A stretch of DNA of 5,014 nt from an uncultured Clostridia bacterium. GTDB lineage: Bacteria > Bacillota > Clostridia > Lachnospirales > Anaerotignaceae. Below are positions 1 through 4,723 of this stretch, one piece after another. Numbering within the stretch: position 1 is the first letter of the stretch; every line of letters starts with the position of its first letter. The translations under genes were made by a program, and so were the position numbers. The DNA is taken from contig CAMQRG010000145.1 of the NCBI GenBank assembly GCA_947036475.1, positions 1-5,014 of the forward strand, in the 5' to 3' direction. Under the pieces are notes generated by a model. It was not told the DNA's origin and made no database searches. It saw nothing but the letters and a program-made list of their open reading frames with translations.

Positions 1-88
1 CCCAAATGCCGAAAGAAATGCTCCTTACATCGGGGATTTCCGCCACCGCAACTCGTATGCCGTTTTTCAATGTCCGAATAATAACCAT
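1..88 (-). CDS. M16-family zinc peptidase (YmxG/MlpA-like), N-terminal fragment
   Basis: Only the first 29 codons lie in the window; the gene continues past the left edge. The peptide begins MVIIRTLKNGIRV and continues AVAEIPDVRSISFGIW. This matches the opening of bacterial M16 (insulinase-like) peptidases: a first strand around 'LKNGIRV', then 'IP.VRS.S.GIW', which precedes the HxxEH zinc site of the family. That zinc site would lie just outside the window, so catalytic competence cannot be judged. The ATG at 88 is chosen because AGGAG (96-100) sits 7 nt upstream and the peptide aligns with the family from its first residues. Related peptidases are commonly encoded close downstream of pnp in Bacillota (ymxG/mlpA in Bacillus), which supports the call. 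Here about 1.2 kb of accessory DNA separates it from pnp. Family assignment is recognition from a short peptide. Confidence 0.8.
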   Translation of the reverse strand, partial: MVIIRTLKNGIRVAVAEIPDVRSISFGIW

Positions 89-111
89 GTCATCTCTCCT
101 GTTTTTAAGGT

Positions 112-195
112 CAAAATCTTGAGGGCTTTGCCCTCAAACACCCACAAGGGGCAACGCCCCTTGACCCGTTTTGCCGGCACACCTTCGTGTGCCGG
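112..195 (-). repeat. Three-hairpin intergenic repeat, copy A
   Basis: Read on the minus strand, this holds three consecutive stem-loops. H1 (195-174) has a 9-bp stem CCGGCACAC/GTGTGCCGG with a 4-nt loop. H2 (163-145) has an 8-bp stem CAAGGGGC/GCCCCTTG with a 3-nt loop. H3 (137-119) has an 8-bp stem TTGAGGGC/GCCCTCAA with a 3-nt loop, followed by GATTTT. The linker between H1 and H2 carries CGGGTCAAGGGGCG, also found in copy B (1160-1240), which has the same three-hairpin order in the opposite orientation. Copies A and B bracket the paralogous gene pair, with H1 inward and H3 outward. H3 plus its short T-rich tail could act as a weak terminator between the accessory genes and the M16 peptidase gene; that function is inference. 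Confidence 0.75.
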
Positions 196-246
196 ATATA
201 TAAATATAGTTTTCTTCTTTCCGGAAAGTTTATTCCTGTTCTTTCC

Positions 247-660
247 CTATTCGTCAATCAACGCAAGGATTTCCGTCAGAAGTGCATCGCTGTCAATAAT
301 CTCATACTGCTTTCTGCCATCGCTGACGTGATTTTCGTTCCCCAATATCACCTCATAGGAATCGTCTATTGTCCTGATAAACATATCAATCTGCACATCT
401 CCCAGCCAAACAGATGTGATTGAGGGCCCGCCCCTTCTCCGCTGATAGGTTTCCAACAGTTCCTCCAGCTTTTCCCCGTCAATCCGTTCCGTCACATCTG
501 CCATATCCTCGTATCCCTGCCGATAATCCCGCACATAAATAATCTCTCTCAACGAACCCTTCTCAATAATCGGCACACCCTGACTCTGATACATATTCCA
601 CCCCAAAACCGCCGCCACTATCGCCGCACTAATCCAAATCCATTTCTTTTTGCTCTCCAT
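247..660 (-). CDS. Small membrane-anchored protein of unknown function, paralogue 2
   Basis: Encodes 137 residues. The N-terminus MESKKKW followed by a hydrophobic stretch (residues about 8-22) looks like an uncleaved signal anchor. No lipobox cysteine is present, so the remaining ~110 residues are probably extracytoplasmic. The soluble part carries 'VPIIE' (29-33), 'DVTERIDGEKLEELLE' (55-70) and a C-terminal 'DALLTEILALIDE', all shared with the gene immediately upstream (629-1114), so the two are tandem paralogues. The ATG at 660 has AAGGAGG (669-675) 8 nt upstream. It lies inside the end of the upstream gene, giving a 32-nt overlap that suggests translational coupling. I do not recognise a named family. 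The layout (anchor, small alpha/beta domain, LID-type ending) is vaguely like small Bacillota DUF proteins, but I cannot assign one. Confidence 0.75.
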   Translation of the reverse strand: MESKKKWIWISAAIVAAVLGWNMYQSQGVPIIEKGSLREIIYVRDYRQGYEDMADVTERIDGEKLEELLETYQRRRGGPSITSVWLGDVQIDMFIRTIDDSYEVILGNENHVSDGRKQYEIIDSDALLTEILALIDE

Positions 661-1114
661 ACCTCCCGCCTCCTTCTGCCTCCCCGTCTATCAACGCAAA
701 AACTTCCTCCCGAAGCGCATCTTCTTCCAATATCCAGTAATTCACCTGCCTTCTGCTCGCATTCCGGCAGAATTTATGCCACTTTCCTACAAAAATCTCA
801 AATTCGCCATTCTTGTCCTCGCCCCGAATTTCAATCCTCGTATCATTGTCTATTGTGATGTACGACTTTTTTCCGGAACGTCCCCTTTTCCGCTGGCGTG
901 CCTCCAGCAGTTCCAACACCTTGTCCCCGTCAATCCGTTCCGTCACATCTTCCCAGCCTTTCGGCCATTTCTCCCAGTAAACCACTACACGAGTTATTCT
1001 GCTTTTCTCATCGCATTCTATCAGCGGCACCGTCTGCCCCAGATATGCCGCCCTGCATAAAAACACAATTACTAACAGTATGCCTGCCGCCAGCCATTTC
1101 TTTTTTCGTTCCAC
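629..1114 (-). CDS. Small membrane-anchored protein of unknown function, paralogue 1 (GTG start)
   Basis: Encodes 161 residues from a GTG codon at 1114. An in-frame ATG lies upstream at 1183. GTG is preferred because GGGGAG lies 6 nt ahead of it and because the product then opens MERKKKW, matching MESKKKW of the paralogue at 660. Starting at 1183 would make the protein run out of a repeat hairpin. Residues about 7-25 are a hydrophobic anchor. The cysteine at 20 follows 'VFL', which is not a good lipobox. The soluble domain shares 'VPLIE' (29-33), 'EDVTERIDGDKVLELLE' (55-71) and 'EEDALREEVFALID' (130-143) with the downstream paralogue. Unlike that protein it does not stop after ALID but adds an 18-residue Gly/Glu-rich tail. 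The tail is encoded by the ribosome binding site and first codons of the next gene. No clear promoter is visible between the pnp terminator and this gene. Function unknown. Confidence 0.72.
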   Translation of the reverse strand: MERKKKWLAAGILLVIVFLCRAAYLGQTVPLIECDEKSRITRVVVYWEKWPKGWEDVTERIDGDKVLELLEARQRKRGRSGKKSYITIDNDTRIEIRGEDKNGEFEIFVGKWHKFCRNASRRQVNYWILEEDALREEVFALIDGEAEGGGRYGEQKEMDLD

Positions 1115-1159
1115 TTCCCTCTCCCCTTCCTGACCTTTTATTCTTCTCTCCCTCTCCCC

Positions 1160-1240
1160 TGCCGCAAACGCAGTTTGCGGCACAATCGGGTCAAGGGGCG
1201 TGCCCCTTGCGGGGTTTGGGGCAGAGCCCCAAGGTCTTTT
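1160..1240 (+). repeat. Three-hairpin intergenic repeat, copy B
   Basis: Read on the plus strand: H1 (1160-1182) is a perfect 10-bp stem TGCCGCAAAC/GTTTGCGGCA with loop GCA. H2 (1192-1209) is CAAGGGG/CCCCTTG with a 4-nt loop. H3 (1216-1232) is TTGGGGC/GCCCCAA with loop AGA, followed by GGTCTTTT. The order of hairpins and the linker CGGGTCAAGGGGCG match copy A at 112-195, in the opposite orientation. Copy B lies between the pnp terminator and the paralogue pair; its H1 sits about 45 nt upstream of the chosen GTG start. It contains no open reading frame of its own. G/C-rich tandem-hairpin repeats of this look are common between genes in Clostridia; naming a specific family is not possible by eye. 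Confidence 0.75.
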
Positions 1241-1248
1241 CTCTTTCC

Positions 1249-1292
1249 AAAAAAAGGGCTGTCCGCAGGGACACTCCCCGCAGAACAGCCCT
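1249..1292 (-). terminator. Intrinsic terminator of pnp
   Basis: On the minus strand, AGGGCTGT opens a stem that closes with ACAGCCCT. The stem has about 16 pairs including two G-U pairs and one bulged base, with the 5-nt loop AGTGT. It is followed directly by seven T residues (1255-1249). It begins 37 nt after the pnp stop codon. This is a textbook strong intrinsic terminator and should separate pnp from the accessory genes downstream. Confidence 0.93.
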
Positions 1293-1329
1293 GCTGTACA
1301 AATCTGATGTTTTTCGTTTCCGAATCCGT

Positions 1330-3450
1330 TTACGCTTCCGTCTCCGCCGCGTCCTTCATGGAGAAGTTCAAGCGCCCCTGCTTGTCAATCTCCATCAGCT
1401 TCACCATCACGCTGTCGCCGACCGTCAGCACGTCCTCCACCTTCACTACACGTTTGTTGGAGATTTTGGAAATGTGAATCAACCCTTCCTTGCCCGGCGC
1501 GATTTCCACAAACGCACCAAACGCCATCAGCCGCGTGATTGTGCCTTTGTAAATCGTCCCCGGCTCAGGGTCGCTCACAATCGCTGTAATCATGTCAATC
1601 GCCCGCTGCATATCCTTCGGGTCGATGCCCTTGATGTAGATTGTGCCGTCGTCCTCTGTGTCGATTTCGCAGTTGGTTTCCTCCACAATCTTCTTGATCA
1701 CCTTGCCTCTTGTGCCAATGACCTCCGCAATCTTGTCCACGTCGATCTGCATGGTCGCAATCTTCGGTGCATACGGGGAAAGTTCCTTTCTCGGCTCTGC
1801 AATTGCTTTCAGCATAACTTCGTTCAGGATATATTCCCGCGCGCGTCCCGTCTGTGCAAACGCCTGCTCAATCATCTCAAATGTCAGACCTTTTATCTTC
1901 ATATCCATCTGGATAGCCGTAATGCCTTCGCTTGTGCCGGCAACCTTAAAGTCCATGTCGCCAAAGAAGTCCTCAACGCCTTGAATATCCGTAATTTCAA
2001 TGAAATCGTCATCGGAATCCCCTGTTACCAGACCAACGGAAATACCCGCAACGGGACGTTTAATGGGCACGCCTGCCGCCATCAGGCTGAGCGTAGAGCC
2101 GCAGATAGAAGCCTGAGAAGTTGAGCCGTTAGAACTGAGGATATCAGAAACCAGACGGATGGAATACGGGAATTCCTCCTCGCTGGGGATAACCGGCAGC
2201 AGTGCGCGTTCGCCCAGCGCGCCATGCCCAATCTCGCGGCGTCCGGGGCCTCTGGAAGTTTTTGCCTCACCCACAGAGAAGCCGGGGAAATTGTAGTGAT
2301 GAATATAACGCTTGCCTGTTTCGTTCGCGTCCAGCCCGTCCAGTCTCTGGCCTTCGCTGACCGCGCCCAGCGTTGTCACCGTCAAAGCCTGTGTCTGTCC
2401 TCTGGAGAACAGCGCGGAGCCATGTACGCGCGGCAGAACGTCTACCTCCGCGGAAAGCGGGCGGATCTCTTCAATGCCTCTGCCGTCCGGGCGTTTATGC
2501 TCCCGCAGTATCATGCGGCGCACTGTCATTTTCTCAAATTTATATATGATTTCATCTAAAAGCGTCGGGATATCTGTTTCTTCGCCCATCATCTCGGCCA
2601 GCTTTTCTGTCAAAGCCTCAGCCGCGTCCTCTGTCAAAGCCTTAATCTGTGCATCGCGTTCCTGCTTCAGTTCCGCAAAAACAGCTTCTTCCATACGCGC
2701 ATCTGTCAGGTATTCCGTCACAAGTTTATACGCATCTTCCGGAATCACATGCTCTGTATAAGGAGCCTTTTCCTTGCCTTCCTTTGCCGTAATTTCCTGA
2801 ATAAACTTTACAACCTGCAAATTTGTATCAAACGCCAGATGGATTGCCTCCATCATCAGCGCGTCGGGGATTTCGTCCGCACCCGCCTCAATCATCATGA
2901 CTTTGTCCTCCTTGGAGGAAACCGTCAGGGAAAGGCGTGTGTTTTCCCTCTGTTCCGCCGTCGGGTTTACAACCAGCTGCCCATCGCAGCAGCCGATATT
3001 TACGGAAGAAACAGGGTCAGTAAACGGAATGTCAGAAATGTTCAGCGCAAGCGACGCACCAATCATAGCCAGCACCTCCGGAGAGCAGTCCTGGTCAACG
3101 GACATAACTGTCGCCACGATTGCCACATCATTTCGGTAATCCTTCGGGAACAGCGGGCGCAGCGGCCTGTCAATGCATCTTGCTGTCAGCACAGCTTTCT
3201 CAGAAGGGCGGCCCTCTCTCTTAATGAACCCGCCGGGAATTTTACCTACGGAATACAGTCTTTCTTCGTAGTCAATGCTCAAAGGGAAGAAATCAATTCC
3301 TTCTCTGGGCTTGTCAGATGCCGTAGCCGTCACAAGCACCGTCGTATCGCCGTAGCGCATCAGTGCCGCGCCGTTCGCCTGTTCTGCCACCCTGCCAATT
3401 TCCGCCGTTAATGTTCTTCCTGCCAAATCCATGGAATAGCTTCTAAACAT
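1330..3450 (-). CDS. pnp: Polynucleotide phosphorylase (PNPase)
   Basis: Encodes 706 residues, the usual family length. PNPase is a trimeric cytoplasmic 3'-5' exoribonuclease that degrades RNA with phosphate, releasing nucleoside diphosphates, and it acts in mRNA turnover. Domains in order: RNase PH-like 1 (about 1-215, with 'IPGGFIKREGRPSE' at 71-84), helical linker (about 240-320), and RNase PH-like 2 (about 325-550). RNase PH-like 2 includes 'GPGRREIGHG' at 401-410 and 'SSNGSTSQASICG' at 439-451. A KH domain (about 565-622) follows, with GTRG as its GxxG loop at 579-582, then an S1 domain (about 630-700). The metal and catalytic residues of the E. coli enzyme (D486, D492, K494) correspond to D494, D500 and K502 in 'EDFFGDMDFK', so it should be active. 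The ATG at 3450 has AAGGAG (3459-3464) 8 nt upstream and starts at the conserved family N-terminus. The open frame continues to 3558, but only through a leader hairpin. It lies 194 nt downstream of rpsO, a widely conserved order. Confidence 0.98.
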   Translation of the reverse strand: MFRSYSMDLAGRTLTAEIGRVAEQANGAALMRYGDTTVLVTATASDKPREGIDFFPLSIDYEERLYSVGKIPGGFIKREGRPSEKAVLTARCIDRPLRPLFPKDYRNDVAIVATVMSVDQDCSPEVLAMIGASLALNISDIPFTDPVSSVNIGCCDGQLVVNPTAEQRENTRLSLTVSSKEDKVMMIEAGADEIPDALMMEAIHLAFDTNLQVVKFIQEITAKEGKEKAPYTEHVIPEDAYKLVTEYLTDARMEEAVFAELKQERDAQIKALTEDAAEALTEKLAEMMGEETDIPTLLDEIIYKFEKMTVRRMILREHKRPDGRGIEEIRPLSAEVDVLPRVHGSALFSRGQTQALTVTTLGAVSEGQRLDGLDANETGKRYIHHYNFPGFSVGEAKTSRGPGRREIGHGALGERALLPVIPSEEEFPYSIRLVSDILSSNGSTSQASICGSTLSLMAAGVPIKRPVAGISVGLVTGDSDDDFIEITDIQGVEDFFGDMDFKVAGTSEGITAIQMDMKIKGLTFEMIEQAFAQTGRAREYILNEVMLKAIAEPRKELSPYAPKIATMQIDVDKIAEVIGTRGKVIKKIVEETNCEIDTEDDGTIYIKGIDPKDMQRAIDMITAIVSDPEPGTIYKGTITRLMAFGAFVEIAPGKEGLIHISKISNKRVVKVEDVLTVGDSVMVKLMEIDKQGRLNFSMKDAAETEA

Positions 3451-3476
3451 AAATTTTTCTCCTTTTCTGTTTTTCG

Positions 3477-3540
3477 CACCATAGATCTTCAGCTTTGTCC
3501 ACACCCTCTCATTTGTGGACACAGATGGAAATCTATAGTG
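3477..3540 (-). promoter_or_regulatory. Long pnp leader stem-loop (candidate RNase III-type processing and autoregulation site)
   Basis: On the minus strand, positions 3540-3514 pair with 3503-3477 around a 10-nt loop (3513-3504). The outer 10 positions CACTATAGAT/ATCTATGGTG pair fully with one G-U. The next 9 pair with three mismatches, and the inner 8, TGTCCACA/TGTGGACA, pair perfectly. That is 24 pairs over 27 positions with no bulges. The stem ends 26 nt before the pnp ATG and leaves the AAGGAG site single-stranded. No T-run follows, so it is not a terminator. In E. coli the pnp leader carries a long hairpin cut by RNase III, through which PNPase represses its own synthesis. The same logic here is an inference from position and shape. 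Confidence 0.7.
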
Positions 3541-3576
3541 CCTTCTTTTCTCTGTCATCTTTTTCCATTTTCGTTT

Positions 3577-3616
3577 GATAGAAGAAAAGAGAGGAATACC
3601 CTCCCTTTTCTTTATC
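3577..3616 (-). terminator. Terminator-like hairpin after rpsO (candidate attenuator before pnp)
   Basis: On the minus strand, starting 28 nt after the rpsO stop, GATAAAGAAAAGGGAGG (3616-3600) pairs with CCTCTCTTTTCTTCTATC (3594-3577) around loop GTATT. The fit has one bulged base and one G-U pair. The short G/C core GGGAGG/CCTCTC followed by TTTTCTTCT resembles an intrinsic terminator whose T-tract is answered by an upstream A-tract. The T-tract is interrupted by C, so termination is probably partial, allowing read-through into pnp. It could equally be a transcript-end stabiliser or a processing site. Confidence 0.55.
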
Positions 3617-3644
3617 CGCCGGCCTTTTTGACCGTTTGGTTTTC

Positions 3645-3908
3645 TTACTTTCTCAGACCAAGTTCTGCAACGATTGCACGGTATCTTTCGATATCCATTT
3701 CCTTCAGATAGTTCAGCAGGCCTCTTCTCTGGCCTACCATCTTCAACAGACCACGTCTGCTGTGGTGGTCTTTCTTGTGCATTTTCAGATGGTCTGTCAG
3801 CATTGTGATTCTTGCTGTCAGGAGCGCAATTTGCACTTCGGGGGAACCAGTATCGTTCGGTGTTCTTCCAAATTTCTCAATAATTTCCTGTTTGTTGATT
3901 GCTGCCAT
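3645..3908 (-). CDS. rpsO: 30S ribosomal protein S15
   Basis: Encodes 87 residues, close to the 88-89 usual for S15, a primary binder of 16S rRNA in the central domain of the small subunit. The sequence opens MAAINKQEIIEKFGR and has the hallmark 'TGSPEVQIALLT' (20-31), 'HKKDHHSRRGLL' (44-55), 'QRRGLLNYL' (60-68) and the terminal 'LGLRK'. H40, D47 and S50 correspond to conserved rRNA-contacting residues. The ATG at 3908 is chosen because AAGGAGG (3917-3923) is 8 nt upstream; a longer frame from a TTG at 3932 would translate the ribosome binding site itself. It has its own promoter (4011-4039) and a structured leader, and pnp follows 194 nt downstream. S15 is autoregulated through its mRNA leader in several bacteria, which is relevant to the fold described at 3946-3998. 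Confidence 0.98.
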   Translation of the reverse strand: MAAINKQEIIEKFGRTPNDTGSPEVQIALLTARITMLTDHLKMHKKDHHSRRGLLKMVGQRRGLLNYLKEMDIERYRAIVAELGLRK

Positions 3909-3921
3909 TTTGTTTTCCTCC

Positions 3922-3936
3922 TTAAAATTCAATCAT
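3922..3936 (-). CDS. Possible minimal upstream ORF (MIEF) in the rpsO leader
   Basis: ATG ATT GAA TTT TAA is preceded by GGAG (3941-3944) 4 nt upstream. Its TAA overlaps the first two bases of the rpsO AAGGAGG site. A ribosome terminating here would sit on the rpsO start region, so translation of it could couple to or compete with rpsO initiation. The spacing is short and such a small frame can arise by chance; support is weak. Confidence 0.2.
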   Translation of the reverse strand: MIEF

Positions 3937-3945
3937 TTTTCTCCG

Positions 3946-3998
3946 AAACCCCAAAGACTAAGTAATGGCTGGAGCGTCCAGAAACCGAGTCTTGGTTT
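3946..3998 (-). promoter_or_regulatory. Structured rpsO leader, candidate S15 autoregulatory RNA
   Basis: On the minus strand, AAACC (3998-3994) can pair locally with GGTTT (3986-3982) around loop AAGACTC. The loop's AAGACT (3993-3988) is complementary to AGTCTT (3959-3954), which would give a pseudoknot. Between them lies a perfect small hairpin CTGGA-CGC-TCCAG (3981-3969). The same AAACC can instead pair with a second GGTTT (3950-3946), making one long helix AAACCAAGACT with AGTCTT..GGTTT and a 3-nt bulge. The two folds exclude each other. It lies in the roughly 95-nt leader between the promoter and the rpsO start. S15 binds its own leader in E. coli (pseudoknot) and in Geobacillus (junction); that this leader is bound by S15 is inference. 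Confidence 0.6.
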
Positions 3999-4010
3999 TA
4001 CAGCCTTTAT

Positions 4011-4039
4011 AGTGTACCATATCCCAAATGTCTTTGCAA
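4011..4039 (-). promoter_or_regulatory. rpsO promoter (sigma-A type, extended -10)
   Basis: On the minus strand: -35 TTGCAA (4039-4034), a 17-nt spacer, and -10 TACACT (4016-4011) preceded by TGG, an extended -10 element. Initiation would be near 4004, giving a leader of about 95 nt. The -35 half lies inside the inverted repeat copy at 4021-4102, while the -10 lies just outside it. No comparably good promoter is visible elsewhere between the lipoprotein gene and rpsO. Confidence 0.8.
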
Positions 4040-4102
4040 GGAGAAACAAAAAAAATTTCTGTCTTTTCCATGAAAAAATCCCTTAAATCTGCGCCTTTCC
4101 GG
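4021..4102 (+). repeat. Inverted repeat flanking the lipoprotein gene, copy L
   Basis: Read on the plus strand from ATCCCAAATG, this 82-bp segment aligns with the minus-strand reading of 4937-4857. There are 66 identical columns of 82, 15 mismatches and one gap. The longest shared block is TGAAAAAATCCC. A small hairpin in the middle (TTTTC-CAT-GAAAA) is retained in copy R with altered bases. The segment covers the -35 of the rpsO promoter on its outer side and the downstream flank of the lipoprotein gene on its inner side. It has no coding potential I can support. Confidence 0.75.
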
Positions 4103-4141
4103 CACAATGCCCGCCGTATGTCTCTATGCCCGTTCAGACTC

Positions 4142-4723
4142 TTACATAGAGGTCAGTTCTTCTTCCGTAATACTGCTTACCTGATTCCCGTCGAGTTCAA
4201 AGAAAAACGGAATTTTTGACTCATTTTCCAGATAAGGCTTCAGATACTCCTCAAAAACGCCGCTGTCCTTTGTGGATATTTTCAGGTCCTCAGTGTCATC
4301 TTCTGCAAAGTTCCTGTTCCAGTCTATGAAACGATATTCTGTATTCTCCGACAATGTATATTCATCTGTATTTTCGTCCTCATTATGGATATAATACCCG
4401 TTCGGAAAATCTGCCTTGGTCAGCCCCAGCTCAGCCATTCTTTCCGTATCCGCAGGCGTAATAAATTCCACCGCGTCCAAAACAACCTTTCCGTCGCCGA
4501 TTTCCCGAATGAAACCACAGATATCATAGCTTTTCTGTATCCGTTCCGCTGTTTCTTTTATGTCTTCGTTCTGAACATTATCCTCATTTTCTATCTGATT
4601 CTCAATCTGTGTTTCCTGCGCCCCGTTCGCCGGCTCCACAGTTTCTTTCGTTCCGCTGTTGCCGCAGCCTGCCAGTAAAACCCCCGTCAGCATTGCGCTG
4701 AGCAATATTTCCCGTTTCTTCAT
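4142..4723 (-). CDS. Uncharacterised lipoprotein
   Basis: Encodes 193 residues. MKKREILLSAMLTGVLLAGC is a typical lipoprotein signal with lipobox LAGC and the modified cysteine at 20. The mature protein should be lipid-anchored on the outer face of the cytoplasmic membrane. Residues 21-60 form a polar linker rich in Glu, Asn, Gln and Thr, with 'QIENQIENEDNVQNED' at 39-54 being repetitive. The folded part (about 66-193) starts 'CGFIREIGDGKVVLDAVEFI' and contains 'DFPNGYYIHNEDEN' (105-118) and 'YRFIDW' (130-135). This pattern recalls a group of unnamed secreted Clostridia proteins, but I cannot attach a function. The ATG at 4723 has GGAGG (4731-4735) 7 nt upstream. The gene lies alone between inverted repeats 4021-4102 and 4857-4937. 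No convincing terminator follows it, so some transcripts may run on into rpsO. Confidence 0.85.
   Translation of the reverse strand: MKKREILLSAMLTGVLLAGCGNSGTKETVEPANGAQETQIENQIENEDNVQNEDIKETAERIQKSYDICGFIREIGDGKVVLDAVEFITPADTERMAELGLTKADFPNGYYIHNEDENTDEYTLSENTEYRFIDWNRNFAEDDTEDLKISTKDSGVFEEYLKPYLENESKIPFFFELDGNQVSSITEEELTSM

Noticed and set aside
217..228. Perfect 12-bp palindrome CTTTCCGGAAAG downstream of paralogue 2
   Set aside because: It has no loop, no T-run and no second copy, so it cannot be assigned as a terminator or operator.
1115..1183. ATG start at 1183 for paralogue 1
   Set aside because: It lies against hairpin H1 of repeat copy B, has no ribosome binding site and adds residues absent from the paralogue; GTG at 1114 fits better.
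112..1240. CRISPR array or insertion sequence
   Set aside because: There are only two copies, in inverted orientation, with no spacers of regular size, and no transposase gene between or beside them.
898..2124. Long open frame on the plus strand (408 codons)
   Set aside because: It runs antisense to the first accessory paralogue, repeat copy B and the pnp 3' half. It has no ribosome binding site and its product is His/Arg/Leu-rich with no recognisable domain. It is a by-product of pnp codon usage.
2749..3411. Plus-strand open frame of 220 codons
   Set aside because: It is antisense to the conserved first half of pnp and has no protein-family features.
3451..3558. 36-residue N-terminal extension of PNPase from an ATG at 3558
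   Set aside because: The extension is translated from the leader hairpin, has no family counterpart and lacks a good ribosome binding site, whereas 3450 has AAGGAG at 8 nt and the conserved N-terminus.
3534..3558. A pnp promoter with ATGACA and TATAGA
   Set aside because: The spacer is only 15 nt, and initiation there would start inside the strong leader stem; the match is weak.
4122..4151. Hairpin CTCTATG/CATAGAG around the lipoprotein stop codon as a terminator
   Set aside because: Seven pairs with a 16-nt loop, no following T-run, and overlap with the coding end make it a poor terminator; the T-runs further on (near 4070 and 4050) have no G/C stem ahead of them.
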